Source: Clostridia bacterium (GTDB lineage: Bacteria > Bacillota_A > Clostridia > Oscillospirales > Acutalibacteraceae). From it: DNA of 38,276 bases. How positions within the stretch are numbered: the first letter of the stretch is position 1; each line of letters opens with the position of its first letter. Where the stretch lies: contig RZYX01000010.1 of NCBI GenBank assembly GCA_009930155.1, forward strand, positions 1-38,276, given 5' to 3'. Shown piece after piece: positions 24,393 through 33,332 of the stretch. Position numbers and translations under genes: made by a program. The notes beneath the pieces were generated by a model. That model was not told the DNA's origin. It saw nothing but the letters and a program-made list of their open reading frames with translations, and searched no databases.

Positions 24393-27017
24393 ATGGCAAA
24401 AGAACTTGCAAAACAATATGACCCAAAAGAAGTTGAAGATAGAATATATAGTTCTTGGATTGACGGCAACTATTTTCATGCAAAGCTTGACCTCGACAAG
24501 AAACCATACACTATAGTTATTCCTCCCCCAAACATCACAGGCCAACTCCACATGGGCCATGCTCTTGACAATACATTGCAAGACATTTTAATTCGTTATC
24601 GCAGAATGCAAGGTTTTGATGCTTTATGGATTCCAGGCACGGACCATGCATCAATCGCAACTGAGGCAAAGATTGTTGAAGCAATGGCAAAAGAAGGAAT
24701 TACAAAAGATGACCTTGGCCGTGATAAGTTCCTTGAGCGTGCATGGCAATGGAAAGAGCAGTTTGGTGGCAGAATCGTCGAACAACTTAAAAAGCTAGGC
24801 TCATCATGTGACTGGGAGCGAGAGCGTTTTACACTTGATGAGGGTTGTTCAAAAGCTGTTAACGAAGTTTTTGTAAGACTTTATGAAAAAGGACTTATAT
24901 ATCAAGGCGAGCGTATCATTAACTGGTGTCCTCACTGTTTAACATCAATCTCTGACGCTGAAGTTGATTATGAAGAAAAGGACGGTTCATTTTGGCACTT
25001 GCGCTACCCGATTACTGACGGTAGTGGGTTTATCGAGCTTGCAACCACAAGGCCTGAAACATTGCTTGGTGATACCGCCATTGCAGTTAATCCAAAGGAT
25101 GAAAGATATAAACATCTTGTTGGCAAAACCGTTACCTTGCCAATTGTTAACAAAGAAATTCCAATCGTCGCTGACAATTATGTTGAAATGGATTTTGGTA
25201 CAGGCGTTGTTAAAATCACCCCTGCACATGACCCTAACGACTTTGAAGTTGGAGCTCGCCATAATTTGCCAATAATCGATGTTATGACAGATGACGGCAA
25301 AATGAACGAGAATGCAGGCGAAAAATATTGCGGTATGGATCGCTATGAATGCAGGAAGGCTATTGTCAAGGACCTTGAAGACGGTGGATTTCTCGTTAAG
25401 ATTGAACCCACTAAGCACAATGTTGGTGCTTGTTATCGTTGCAATACAATTGTTGAGCCTCGAATTTCAAAACAATGGTTTGTTAAAATGGAGTCACTTG
25501 CAAAACCTGCAATCGATATGGTTAAAAATTATAAAGTCAAATTCATTCCAGAGCGTTTTGACAAAATATATTTTCATTGGATGGAAAATATCAAAGATTG
25601 GTGCATTTCACGCCAGCTTTGGTGGGGCCACAGAATCCCTGCATGGTACTGTGCTGATTGTGGCGAAATAATCGTTAGCCGTGAAACACCAACAAAGTGT
25701 ACAAAGTGTGGAAGCACTAACATCTCGCAGGATCCAGACACACTTGACACATGGTTCTCCTCTGCCCTTTGGCCTTTCTCCACTCTTGGCTGGCCAGACA
25801 ACACCCCAGAATTTGCTCATTATTATCCAACAAGCACGCTTGTCACAGGATATGACATAATTTTCTTCTGGGTTGCAAGAATGATTTTTTCCGCTTGCGA
25901 GCATACAGGAGAGCAACCATTTGACACCGTATTTATTCACGGTATCATCAGAGATTCTCAGGGACGCAAGATGTCAAAATCACTTGGCAACGGAATTGAC
26001 CCGCTCGAAGTTATCGATAAGTATGGTGCAGATGCTCTTCGCTTTACTCTTGCAACTGGCAACAGTCCAGGAAACGATATGCGTTTTTCAGATGAAAGAG
26101 TTGAATCAAGCCGCAACTTTGCAAACAAATTGTGGAACGCTGCTCGATTTATCCTTATGAACCTTGACGGCACAGAAAAGTCACCACATATCCCGTCGAG
26201 TCTTGCCATTGAAGACAAGTGGATTTTAAGCAAATTTAACACTCTTACAAAAGAGGTTATAGATAATCTAGACAAGTTTGAACTTGGAACAGCCGTTCAA
26301 AAGCTATATGAATTCATTTGGGATTTATTCTGTGACTGGTACATTGAAATTGCAAAACTGCGTTTACAAGCAGGTGGCGAAGAGGCAAAAACAGCAAAAG
26401 CCGTTCTTATATATATTATGTCAAATACCCTTAAACTTCTTCATCCATTTATGCCATTCATAACTGAGGAAATTTGGCAAACTCTTCCTCATGACGGCGA
26501 AACAATAATGACATCAAAGTATCCAGAGTTTGATAGCGACTTATGTTTTGCAGATGACGAAGCTGAGTTTGAACGCATTATGGAAGCTATTCATGCTATC
26601 CGCAACCGCAGAGCAGAGATGAATGTTCCTCCCTCAAAGAAAGCACAAGTGTTTATTGACACTTCATATAAAGATACTTTCGAGGCTGGAACTATATTCA
26701 TAAAACGCCTTGCATATGCGAGTGAAGTTTCTATTGGCAATGATTTTGACATTGATGGTGCTGTAAGCATTATTACAAACTATGCAAAAATATATATACC
26801 AATGGGCGAGCTTATAGACTTTGAGGCAGAGCGTTCAAGACTTAACAAAGAAAAGGCAGCCGCTCAAAAAGAACTTGACTTTATAAACTCTAAACTTTCA
26901 AACGAAAAATTTGTAAGCAAAGCTCCTGCAAATGTTGTTGAAGGCCAGCGTACCGCAGCTGCAAAGCTTATAGCTAAAATCGATATGCTTGATGAAAGTA
27001 TTGCGGCTATAATCTAA
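24393..27017 (+). CDS. valS: valine--tRNA ligase
   Basis: An 874-residue class Ia synthetase charging tRNA-Val. The HIGH element is HMGH (53-56, in [13 protein letters not shown]), the editing domain holds [12 protein letters not shown] and [15 protein letters not shown], and the lysine loop is a canonical KMSKS (526-530). A Cys-rich finger (CADCGE...CTKCGS) precedes [12 protein letters not shown]. The C terminus ends in the ValRS coiled-coil arm (about 810-870, Lys/Glu/Ala-rich). ATG 24393 has GCAGGAGG upstream. Motifs here are textbook, in contrast to the IleRS at the start of the window. A terminator follows, then folC. Confidence 0.97.
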   Translation: MAKELAKQYDPKEVEDRIYSSWIDGNYFHAKLDLDKKPYTIVIPPPNITGQLHMGHALDNTLQDILIRYRRMQGFDALWIPGTDHASIATEAKIVEAMAKEGITKDDLGRDKFLERAWQWKEQFGGRIVEQLKKLGSSCDWERERFTLDEGCSKAVNEVFVRLYEKGLIYQGERIINWCPHCLTSISDAEVDYEEKDGSFWHLRYPITDGSGFIELATTRPETLLGDTAIAVNPKDERYKHLVGKTVTLPIVNKEIPIVADNYVEMDFGTGVVKITPAHDPNDFEVGARHNLPIIDVMTDDGKMNENAGEKYCGMDRYECRKAIVKDLEDGGFLVKIEPTKHNVGACYRCNTIVEPRISKQWFVKMESLAKPAIDMVKNYKVKFIPERFDKIYFHWMENIKDWCISRQLWWGHRIPAWYCADCGEIIVSRETPTKCTKCGSTNISQDPDTLDTWFSSALWPFSTLGWPDNTPEFAHYYPTSTLVTGYDIIFFWVARMIFSACEHTGEQPFDTVFIHGIIRDSQGRKMSKSLGNGIDPLEVIDKYGADALRFTLATGNSPGNDMRFSDERVESSRNFANKLWNAARFILMNLDGTEKSPHIPSSLAIEDKWILSKFNTLTKEVIDNLDKFELGTAVQKLYEFIWDLFCDWYIEIAKLRLQAGGEEAKTAKAVLIYIMSNTLKLLHPFMPFITEEIWQTLPHDGETIMTSKYPEFDSDLCFADDEAEFERIMEAIHAIRNRRAEMNVPPSKKAQVFIDTSYKDTFEAGTIFIKRLAYASEVSIGNDFDIDGAVSIITNYAKIYIPMGELIDFEAERSRLNKEKAAAQKELDFINSKLSNEKFVSKAPANVVEGQRTAAAKLIAKIDMLDESIAAII

Positions 27018-27023
27018 TTTTTA

Positions 27024-27053
27024 CGGGGGCTGTTTTCCAGCTCCCGCTTTTTA
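27024..27053 (+). terminator. terminator between valS and folC
   Basis: Arms CGGGGGCTG / CAGCTCCCG (one G-U pair), loop TTTTC, then CTTTTT. folC begins 23 bases later with no visible promoter of its own, so it probably depends on readthrough. Confidence 0.8.
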
Positions 27054-27075
27054 TAATTGTTGTGAGGTGATTTAT

Positions 27076-28374
27076 TTGAATTATGATGAATCTTTAAAAT
27101 ATATACATTCATTGTTAAAATTCGGTGTTGTCCCTGGGCTTGAGCGTATAAAAGCTTTGCTCCATATGCTTGGTAATCCCCAAGACCAGCTTAAGTTTGT
27201 TCATGTTGCAGGAACAAACGGAAAAGGCTCTGTTTGCACTATGTCTGCAAACATTCTACAACACGCAGGATACAAAACAGGTCTGTTTACCTCACCTTAT
27301 GTTATTGATTTTTGTGAACGAATACAAATTGATGGAAATATGATTGGTCACAGTGAGCTTGCCCGTCTAGTAACCACAACAAGAAGTATGATTGAAGAAC
27401 TGGCACGGCAAGAATTACAGCCCACAGAATTTGAAGTTATTACTGCAATTGCAATGAAATATTTTGCAATGCAAAAGTGCGACATTGTTGTTTTGGAAAC
27501 TGGGCTTGGTGGAAGGCTTGATTCAACTAATATTATAGGCACTCCACTAGCTAGCATAATCACTTGTATTTCTCTTGACCACACAGAAATACTGGGAAAC
27601 ACAATTGAGAAAATCGCCACAGAAAAATGTGGAATAATTAAACAAAACGGCACAACAATATGCTACCCCTGCCAACTTCCAATGGCTATGAAAGTTATTG
27701 AAAGCTCTGTGCATAAGCAAAACAACCAACTTGTTTTGGGCTGTCTTAGCGAAATTATTGTAAAAAAGTCTACCATAAAAGGTACAATTTTAAACTGGAA
27801 TGGAATTGAAATTAACCTAAACCTTGTTGGCGAGCATCAAGTACTTAACGCTTCTACCGCTATTTCTGCTATGATTGAGCTTGGCAAAAAGGGCTTTAAT
27901 ATTAATCGCGCAAACATAAAATACGGAATTGAAAATACAACTATCCCTGCCCGCTTTGAAGTTTTGTCTATCGACCCTATTGTTATTTTAGATGGCGGAC
28001 ACAATTCAGACGGAATAGATTCATTTGTTTCATCTGTTAAAAAGCTACTTCCAAAGCAAAAAAAGATTTTCATTATGGGTACTATGGCAGATAAGGATTA
28101 TGAGTTCACCATCCAGCGAGTTGCTCGTGCGGCAGATGAATTTATAGCAACCACTCCTTCTAATCCTCGTGCATTGCATGCTTGTACTGCTTGTGAAATT
28201 GCATCTGCATTCTGCAAAAAAACAGCCGCAATCTCTTCACCCAAAGATGCAATTACTTATGCATTCTTTCAAGCAAAGACTCACGGCTATGCGATAATAA
28301 TATGTGGCTCTCTTTATCTTGCTGGAGATGTTCGTGATATTATCTTAAAAAAGTTGCCATCACCGCAAGGGTAA
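27076..28374 (+). CDS. folC: bifunctional folylpolyglutamate synthase/dihydrofolate synthase
   Basis: A 432-residue Mur-ligase-superfamily enzyme that joins dihydropteroate or folates to glutamate. It starts with the family pattern NYDESLKYIHSLLKFG...GLERI, followed by the ATP loop AGTNGKGSV (45-53), TSPYVIDFCERIQI, ETGLGGRLDSTN, SLDHTEILG, and the C-terminal-domain DGGHNSDG. The start is taken as TTG 27076 behind GAGGTGA; GTG 27067 is also in frame but lies inside that site. The last 35 bases overlap the 3' end of the oppositely oriented bofA gene. It sits downstream of valS, a common valS-folC order in Firmicutes. Confidence 0.95.
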   Translation: MNYDESLKYIHSLLKFGVVPGLERIKALLHMLGNPQDQLKFVHVAGTNGKGSVCTMSANILQHAGYKTGLFTSPYVIDFCERIQIDGNMIGHSELARLVTTTRSMIEELARQELQPTEFEVITAIAMKYFAMQKCDIVVLETGLGGRLDSTNIIGTPLASIITCISLDHTEILGNTIEKIATEKCGIIKQNGTTICYPCQLPMAMKVIESSVHKQNNQLVLGCLSEIIVKKSTIKGTILNWNGIEINLNLVGEHQVLNASTAISAMIELGKKGFNINRANIKYGIENTTIPARFEVLSIDPIVILDGGHNSDGIDSFVSSVKKLLPKQKKIFIMGTMADKDYEFTIQRVARAADEFIATTPSNPRALHACTACEIASAFCKKTAAISSPKDAITYAFFQAKTHGYAIIICGSLYLAGDVRDIILKKLPSPQG

Positions 28375-28609
28375 GTATTGTTCCTGGTGCACCAAGCACA
28401 CCAGATACAGCTATGGTATACCAATTTAATGGAATTATCACATTGCTTGCCATTCCGACCAAATTAACTGCAAATAGTGCTGCAAATCCAGAAAGCGATG
28501 TTGTCAGCATTGCTTTAAACCAGTGCCCTGACTTTACCATAGACACAAATATAATAATTGCAACAATAGATATAACAACACTAAATACAAGTTTAATAGT
28601 TACCCCCAA
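28340..28609 (-). CDS. bofA: BofA-family pro-sigmaK processing inhibitor homologue
   Basis: An 89-residue membrane protein with three hydrophobic segments (about 5-24, 33-52 and 64-87). The family signature is present: FAVNLVG in the middle and LNWYTIAVSGVLGAPG near the end. In Bacillus, BofA holds the SpoIVFB protease inactive in the outer forespore membrane and so delays sigma-K activation; the role here is inferred. TTG start with GGTGGTG upstream. It follows the YaaL-like gene, the same order as yaaL-bofA in Bacillus, but recR is missing from the neighbourhood. Its 3' end overlaps folC by 35 bases. Confidence 0.85.
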   Translation of the reverse strand: MGVTIKLVFSVVISIVAIIIFVSMVKSGHWFKAMLTTSLSGFAALFAVNLVGMASNVIIPLNWYTIAVSGVLGAPGTILTLAVMATFLR

Positions 28610-28663
28610 TTTTTACACCACCCAAATCGGACATTATTTTACCCATTGACAAATAACATCTGT

Positions 28664-28945
28664 TTAAATTTTTTCATATAATGTTGTTGTGCAAGTATTA
28701 CAGGTTACATTTTTGTTTTTTGCAAGACGCAGAAGATATCTGTATCTAGATTTTAATGCCTCTATCTCATAAATGGAGGCTTCTACTAAATCGTCATCTG
28801 CCTGCATTTGGAACCGTGCATATGCATCATCTATCATCCGACAGATCCCTCTAATATCCTGTAAAAGTTTTTGTTCCGAGTCCACGCTATTTTGTTTTGA
28901 TATTTCCTCTTGAACTTCAAAGTTTAAACCAAAATTATATTTCAT
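28664..28945 (-). CDS. YaaL-like DUF2508 family protein
   Basis: A 93-residue soluble protein of the DUF2508 (YaaL) family. The sequence is highly charged and helical, with the family stretch LLQDIRGICRMIDDAYARFQ and SRYRYLLRLAK. The C terminus carries a CNTC pair. No function is known; it is recognised mainly by its constant position before bofA in spore formers. ATG 28945 has a strong AAAGGAGG site. A sigma-E-like promoter lies directly upstream (28963-28985). Confidence 0.82.
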   Translation of the reverse strand: MKYNFGLNFEVQEEISKQNSVDSEQKLLQDIRGICRMIDDAYARFQMQADDDLVEASIYEIEALKSRYRYLLRLAKNKNVTCNTCTTTLYEKI

Positions 28946-28962
28946 AAAAAAACCTCCTTTTT

Positions 28963-28985
28963 ATTCTATGAGTAATTGTTGGAAC
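28963..28985 (-). promoter_or_regulatory. candidate sigma-E-type promoter of yaaL-bofA (-10 box to spacer, -35 continues to 28992)
   Basis: Minus strand GTCATATT (28986-28993), 15-bp spacer, CATAGAAT (28963-28970). The Bacillus sigma-E consensus is K-M-ATATT / CATACA-H-T, so one base differs. The predicted start falls almost on the ribosome site, leaving a very short leader, which lowers confidence. Confidence 0.35.
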
Positions 28986-29034
28986 AATATGACATTTTTA
29001 TGCAGCTTTTATGTAACTAATGAATTTTTTACTA

Positions 29035-29063
29035 TTGACTTTAATAATAAATGGTGTTAAACT
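29035..29063 (+). promoter_or_regulatory. sigma-A promoter of the FMN riboswitch-ribU transcript
   Basis: TTGACT, 17-bp spacer, TGTTAAACT (extended -10). It lies about 30 bases before the riboswitch. Confidence 0.65.
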
Positions 29064-29090
29064 TATTTTGATAAAAATTTAATATTGCTG

Positions 29091-29206
29091 TCTTCAGGGC
29101 GGGGTGTGATTCCCCACCGGCGGTAATGGCTTTTGCCTTAGTCCGCGAGCATTTTGCAGATTCGGTGTGATTCCGAAACCGACGGTTAAAGTCCGGATGA
29201 AAGAAG
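29091..29206 (+). ncRNA. FMN riboswitch (RFN element)
   Basis: All conserved blocks are present in order: TCTTCAGGGCGGGGTGTGAT, TCCCCACCGGCGGTAA, AGTCCGCGAGC, GATTCGGTGTGATTCCGAAACCGACGGT and AAAGTCCGGATGAAAGAAGA. The 5' and 3' ends pair to form P1. It binds FMN and switches the terminator just downstream, controlling ribU. Confidence 0.97.
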
Positions 29207-29232
29207 ATAATGGTTTTTTATAAAGCCCTTAT

Positions 29233-29262
29233 TGCCTTGTGTATTTTACACAGGGCATTTTT
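29233..29262 (+). terminator. FMN-riboswitch expression platform terminator
   Basis: Arms TGCCTTGTGTA / TACACAGGGCA (one wobble) around TTT, followed by TTTTT. It lies between the aptamer and ribU, so FMN most likely causes premature termination. Confidence 0.85.
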
Positions 29263-29301
29263 GTTGTTCTGGACAGCGACAAATTGAAAGGAAGAATTTA
29301 T

Positions 29302-29967
29302 ATGAACAAAATGTCAACAGCAACATCCGCAGAACTTAAAACGCAGAGGATAGTCTTTGCAGGTCTTTTTTCCGCAATATCATTTGTACTTTTTCTGCTA
29401 GAATTCCCCGTCATCCCAGGTCTTAGCTACTTAAAACTAGATTTTAGTGATGTCCCTGCCTTAATTGGCGCAATTTTCTTTGGCCCTGTATTTGGTGTTA
29501 CAGTAGAACTTATCAAAAATCTTATCGAAATGCTTGTCAAGGGACTTGGCACACAAATGGGCTTTGGAAATATAATGAACTTCCTAGTAGGCTGTGCTTA
29601 TATCGTTCCATTTTCTATTATTTTCAATAAGATCTCAAAAAAGGACGAAGCAAAAAGCTGGAAAAGCATAGCAGTTTCTTCTATTGCAGGTATCGCTTGT
29701 ATTGTCGGAGTTGGAATTGCAGGAAACTATATTATTGCCCCACTATTTTTTAAATATTTTATGGGAATCGAGCTTACAAGCAAAACTTTATGGACTGCAA
29801 TTTGGGGTGCAACCACTATTAACGCCATAAAGGGTATCATGCTTTCCATTGTTATTTCTCCTCTTATAATGTTCTTTTCAACAAAAATGGGATCAATGTT
29901 CAGCCTTAAAAATACAAGCATTACAGAAAATTCTAAAAACAAAGAAACTGAAAAGCTAGAAAAATAA
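29302..29967 (+). CDS. ribU: riboflavin ECF transporter S component RibU
   Basis: A 221-residue membrane protein of the RibU family, the substrate-binding subunit of an energy-coupling-factor riboflavin importer. About six hydrophobic segments are seen. The S-component motif region around residues 40-70 reads KLDFSDVPALIGAIFFGPVFG, with AFGN/MGFGNIMNF-like and GNYIIAPLFF segments after it. The C-terminal tail (about 200-221) is charged. ATG 29302 has AAAGGAAG upstream. The shared ECF ATPase/T subunits are not in the window. The FMN riboswitch directly upstream supports the substrate call. Confidence 0.93.
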   Translation: MNKMSTATSAELKTQRIVFAGLFSAISFVLFLLEFPVIPGLSYLKLDFSDVPALIGAIFFGPVFGVTVELIKNLIEMLVKGLGTQMGFGNIMNFLVGCAYIVPFSIIFNKISKKDEAKSWKSIAVSSIAGIACIVGVGIAGNYIIAPLFFKYFMGIELTSKTLWTAIWGATTINAIKGIMLSIVISPLIMFFSTKMGSMFSLKNTSITENSKNKETEKLEK

Positions 29968-29969
29968 TA

Positions 29970-29998
29970 TTGACTTTTACCTTTTCGAGGTATACAAT
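29970..29998 (+). promoter_or_regulatory. sigma-A promoter of the SAM riboswitch-metK transcript
   Basis: TTGACT, 17-bp spacer, TACAAT, starting three bases after the ribU stop codon. Transcription would start near 30005, about 18 bases before the aptamer. Confidence 0.75.
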
Positions 29999-30022
29999 TT
30001 ATACCATAAACTTAATATATCA

Positions 30023-30114
30023 CTTATCAAGAGAGACCGAGGGGACAGGCCCGATGAAGTCCAGCAACCTGCAATGCAAGGTGCCAATTCCTGCGGTGTT
30101 TGCCGATAGATAAG
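30023..30114 (+). ncRNA. SAM-I (S-box) riboswitch
   Basis: P1 arms CTTATC and GATAAG enclose the S-box core: AGAGAGACCGAGGGGACAGG, CCCGATGAAGTCCAGCAACC, then the P3/P4 region AAGGTGCCAATTCCTGC and GCCGATAG. It is placed directly before metK, the usual target; SAM binding favours the following terminator. Confidence 0.97.
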
Positions 30115-30120
30115 CTTTAT

Positions 30121-30157
30121 AAGCCTTCGGTCAACATGCCGAAGGCTTTATTTTTTA
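30121..30157 (+). terminator. SAM-riboswitch expression platform terminator
   Basis: Perfect 10-bp repeat AAGCCTTCGG / CCGAAGGCTT with an 8-base loop, followed by TATTTTTTAA. The P1 3' strand ends just before it, leaving room for the usual antiterminator switch. Confidence 0.88.
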
Positions 30158-30215
30158 AGTTTTATAACAATAAAATATGCAAGGATTTAACTTGCTCAAC
30201 TTTTAGGAGGCAATT

Positions 30216-31409
30216 ATGGCAAGACATCTTTTTACATCAGAATCAGTAACAAAAGGACATCCAGACAAAATTTGCGACCAAATCTCTGACGCAGTGCTTG
30301 ATGATATTTTATCACAGGATCCAAATGCAAGAGTAGCGTGTGAGGTAACTTGCACCACCGGTCAAGTTATGATTATGGGTGAGATTTCTACATCATGTTA
30401 TGTTGAAATCCCAAAAATCGCAAGACGAGTTATTTGTGACATTGGATATAACGATGCTAAAATGGGCTTCGATGGTCATAGCTGTGCAATCCTTACCGCT
30501 ATTGATGAACAATCCCCTGACATTGCACTTGGTGTTGACCATTCATTAGAAATTAAAAGTGGTGATGAAGACGCTTATAACCTTAATGGTGCTGGTGACC
30601 AGGGTATAATCTTTGGCTTTGCTTGTGACGAAACACCCGAGCTTATGCCTCTTCCAATCTCACTTGCACACAGGCTTGCATTAAAACTTACTGAGGTTCG
30701 TGAGAACGGAACTCTAACTTATCTTCGTCCAGATGGAAAGACTCAGGTCACTATCGAATATGATGAAAATAATGAGCCGCTTCGCGTTGATACTATACTT
30801 ATCTCTACCCAGCATTCTGAAGAGGTTTCTCTTGAACAAATCCGTGAAGATATCGTTAAAAATGTTATCCACCCAATTGTTGACGAAAGGCTCATGGATG
30901 ACCATACAATTATATATGTTAATCCTACAGGACGCTTTGTAACTGGTGGCCCAGCTGGCGATAGCGGTCTTACAGGACGCAAAATCATTGTTGATACCTA
31001 CGGCGGATATTCTCGTCATGGTGGCGGTGCTTTCTCTGGCAAAGACCCAACAAAAGTTGACCGCAGTGCAGCATATGCTGCAAGATATGTAACAAAGAAC
31101 ATTGTTGCTGCAGGGCTTGCAAAAAAATGTGAAATTCAACTTTCTTATGCAATTGGTATAGCTCATCCTATTTCAATAATGGTAGATACATTTGGAACAG
31201 GTATAATTTCTGATGAAATGATTTCAGAAATAATCAAAGAAACATTTGACCTTCGCCCCGCTGCAATTATCGACATTTTGCAGCTTCGTAAGCCAATTTA
31301 TGAAAAACTTGCTGCTTATGGTCATATGGGTAGAGTTGACCTTGATGTCTCTTGGGAAAAAACAGATAAGGTAGATCAAATCAAAAAAGCGGCCCAATTA
31401 CTCAAATAA
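30216..31409 (+). CDS. metK: S-adenosylmethionine synthetase
   Basis: A 397-residue enzyme making SAM from methionine and ATP. Family motifs are [16 protein letters not shown] at residues 15-30, the ATP-site [12 protein letters not shown], and the phosphate loop [22 protein letters not shown]. The C-terminal VDTFGTG and DLRP segments follow. Length is normal. ATG 30216 has TAGGAGG upstream. Expression is under the SAM-I riboswitch. It forms the supply side of the methyl cycle whose by-product is processed by LuxS elsewhere in the window. Confidence 0.98.
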   Translation: MARHLFTSESVTKGHPDKICDQISDAVLDDILSQDPNARVACEVTCTTGQVMIMGEISTSCYVEIPKIARRVICDIGYNDAKMGFDGHSCAILTAIDEQSPDIALGVDHSLEIKSGDEDAYNLNGAGDQGIIFGFACDETPELMPLPISLAHRLALKLTEVRENGTLTYLRPDGKTQVTIEYDENNEPLRVDTILISTQHSEEVSLEQIREDIVKNVIHPIVDERLMDDHTIIYVNPTGRFVTGGPAGDSGLTGRKIIVDTYGGYSRHGGGAFSGKDPTKVDRSAAYAARYVTKNIVAAGLAKKCEIQLSYAIGIAHPISIMVDTFGTGIISDEMISEIIKETFDLRPAAIIDILQLRKPIYEKLAAYGHMGRVDLDVSWEKTDKVDQIKKAAQLLK

Positions 31410-31427
31410 GTTTTTGGAGGCTTTTGT

Positions 31428-31679
31428 ATGACTTTTTCAATTGTGCCTAAGGGCGTTTGCCCTTCTCGCATAAACTTTGATATTGAAAACGGTGCTGTAC
31501 ATAATGTCAAATTCTTTGGTGGATGCCCTGGTAACCTTAAGGCACTTTCAAAGATTGTTGAGGGAATGTCAGTCGAAGATGTTCAAAAAAATTTCAGTGG
31601 GATCACATGTGGATCAAAGCCCACATCCTGTACTGACCAATTTGCAAAGGCAGTTATAAACGCATCAAATTCACTTTAA
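31428..31679 (+). CDS. TIGR03905-type TSCPD domain protein
   Basis: An 83-residue protein of the TSCPD-domain family (TIGR03905). Four cysteines at C11, C33, C61 and C68 are arranged as VCPS, GGCPGN, TCGSKPTSC, matching the conserved pattern of this small clostridial family. The related TSCPD domain occurs at the end of some ribonucleotide reductases; the stand-alone protein has no known function, and a metal- or redox-linked role is only a guess from the cysteines. ATG 31428 has TTGGAGG upstream. It is 18 bases after metK and so falls in the SAM-riboswitch transcript. Confidence 0.83.
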   Translation: MTFSIVPKGVCPSRINFDIENGAVHNVKFFGGCPGNLKALSKIVEGMSVEDVQKNFSGITCGSKPTSCTDQFAKAVINASNSL

Positions 31680-31753
31680 ACATTTAAGATTTAGACACAC
31701 AAATAGTTATTTTATTCCTTGCTTTTCTCTTGAGGATCTTATTCACCAATTTG

Positions 31754-31782
31754 TTGTTTTTTGTATATTCTTTTGGTATAAT
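31754..31782 (+). promoter_or_regulatory. sigma-A promoter of the small HTH gene
   Basis: TTGTTT, 17-bp spacer, perfect TATAAT; the predicted start is near 31789, about 50 bases before the TTG start codon. Confidence 0.75.
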
Positions 31783-31840
31783 AATTTGTACGAAGAAAAT
31801 ATAAATGATGGGCAAGTACAATTCTATTGGAGGAATTACA

Positions 31841-32101
31841 TTGAGAATACGCAAACAAGCACTTGGAGACCGTAATATTATCGGTGCGAAAGTTGAAGCT
31901 GTCCGTAAAGAAAAAGGGCTAAAGCAAAAAGATCTTCTTGCAAAACTTGAAATTCGTGGTATCGAACTTGATGCTTCTGGACTTTCTAAATTAGAGGGAC
32001 AGATTCGTTGTGTTACCGACAAAGAGCTTTTGGCTCTTTCGCAAGAACTCGATGTTTCGATTGACTGGTTATTAGGAAACGAAAAAAACAAGAGCCTTTA
32101 A
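31841..32101 (+). CDS. small XRE-family helix-turn-helix protein
   Basis: An 86-residue protein consisting almost only of a Cro/CI-type HTH. Helices run from IIGAKVEAVRKEKGLKQKDLLAKL, through the recognition helix region LDASGLSKLEGQIR, to TDKELLALSQELDVSIDWLLG. The basic N-terminal RIRKQALGDRN precedes the fold. The target is unknown. The start is TTG 31841 with GGAGG 7 bases upstream; an ATG at 31805 is in frame but has no ribosome site. It has its own promoter and ends in a bidirectional terminator, so it is a single-gene unit. Confidence 0.82.
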   Translation: MRIRKQALGDRNIIGAKVEAVRKEKGLKQKDLLAKLEIRGIELDASGLSKLEGQIRCVTDKELLALSQELDVSIDWLLGNEKNKSL

Positions 32102-32117
32102 AGGCTCTTGTTTTTTT
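32083..32117. terminator. bidirectional terminator between the HTH gene and the HD-GYP gene
   Basis: Arms AACAAGAGCCTTT / AAAGGCTCTTGTT flanked by A and T runs. The HTH stop codon lies at the apex, and the HD-GYP stop codon lies at the far edge, so both convergent genes end inside the hairpin. Confidence 0.88.
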
Positions 32118-33213
32118 ATTGTCTATAAACCCTTGCAAGATTCTCAAATTCTGGCAGAACCTCCTTAAAGCATTTAATAATTTTTGGAGAAAACACACCA
32201 CACTCACCATTTAATATCATAGTTGCGGCTTGCTGATTTGTAAAAGATTTCTTATATGGACGATCACTTGTAAGCGCATCAAAACAATCTGCAATAGATA
32301 CTACCTGTGCCCAAATTGGTATTTCATCACCCATTAATCCATCCGGATATCCTCCACCATCCCACTTTTCATGGTGATACCTGCAAATATCTTGACAATA
32401 ACCCAAATAATTGTTTACATCAATATCATTAAAACCGCAAATTATTTCTCCACCTTTTGTTGTATGGGTCTTCATAATTTCAAACTCATCGTATGTTAGC
32501 TTTCCTGGCTTTAATAAAATCGCATCAGGAATCGCTATTTTTCCTATATCATGAGTTGTCGATGCCATTGCTATCATATTTATATTTTCCAAAGTCAATT
32601 CATATTCTGGACATTGTTCAGAAACTTTAGCTAGCAACGATTCTGTAAAGCACCTAAGCCGTTTTATGTGCTTGCCTGTTTCCCAATCACGCCATTCAAC
32701 AACGGAGCTAATTGATTCCATCATATTTATATTTATTCTATTTAGCTTTTCAGTTTGATCCATCAGCTTTGATGCCTGAAAAACAATTTTTTTACTTTGC
32801 ATCTTTAATATATGTTCAAGGTTATTTTGGTAATTATATATATCAACAAGTGTACTTACCTTTTTTAATATTATGTAATCAATGTTAAACGGTTTTTTTA
32901 TTGTATCCGAAGCACCAAGACTATAAGCAATTTTCTCACTCTCATTTGACGAATCTTCTGTTACTACCACTACGGGTATTTTGCCAAACATTCCTGCCTT
33001 TTTGTTTTCGTTTATCGCATCTGCTCCACCCGATTCAAACAACGACAAGTTTATAACTATAAGGACAATTTTATTTTTATTTTGTTTTATTAAACCAGCT
33101 TGTATTTCAAGACTTCTAACCTCAATAATCTTATAATGTTCGCTTAGGACTCGTCCCAAAGCCTGGGAGTTTTCCCCTGTATCATCAACTATAAGTATAA
33201 CTGAATCTTTCAA
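32116..33213 (-). CDS. HD-GYP domain response-regulator-like protein with degenerate receiver
   Basis: A 365-residue two-domain protein. The N-terminal receiver (about 1-120) keeps the acidic pair D10-D11 (ILIVDD), the VVVVTED strand and the KKPFN lysine, but the phosphoacceptor position has Asn (N55, in VINLSLFESGG). A helical linker (about 125-170) follows. The C-terminal HD-GYP domain is intact, with HD at H221-D222 (HDIGK), HTTKGGEII, HHEKWDGGGYPDGL (280-293) and ADCFDALTSDRPYK. HD-GYP enzymes hydrolyse cyclic di-GMP or related cyclic dinucleotides. TTG 33213 was chosen behind GGGGGAG; an upstream TTG at 33240 is in frame but has no site. No histidine kinase is adjacent. Confidence 0.88.
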   Translation of the reverse strand: MKDSVILIVDDTGENSQALGRVLSEHYKIIEVRSLEIQAGLIKQNKNKIVLIVINLSLFESGGADAINENKKAGMFGKIPVVVVTEDSSNESEKIAYSLGASDTIKKPFNIDYIILKKVSTLVDIYNYQNNLEHILKMQSKKIVFQASKLMDQTEKLNRININMMESISSVVEWRDWETGKHIKRLRCFTESLLAKVSEQCPEYELTLENINMIAMASTTHDIGKIAIPDAILLKPGKLTYDEFEIMKTHTTKGGEIICGFNDIDVNNYLGYCQDICRYHHEKWDGGGYPDGLMGDEIPIWAQVVSIADCFDALTSDRPYKKSFTNQQAATMILNGECGVFSPKIIKCFKEVLPEFENLARVYRQ

Positions 33214-33254
33214 CCGTCTCTCCCCCTTCCAAAACGCCAATCTACCTAGTTGCT

Positions 33255-33283
33255 ATTTTAACATATTTTTATATAAAATACAA
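33255..33283 (-). promoter_or_regulatory. sigma-A promoter of the HD-GYP gene
   Basis: Minus strand TTGTAT, 17-bp spacer, TGTTAAAAT (extended -10). It is about 40 bases before the TTG start codon. Confidence 0.65.
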
Positions 33284-33332
33284 TATTTTATATGGAATTT
33301 TTACAAAATATGCATATATGTATATTTTTCCT

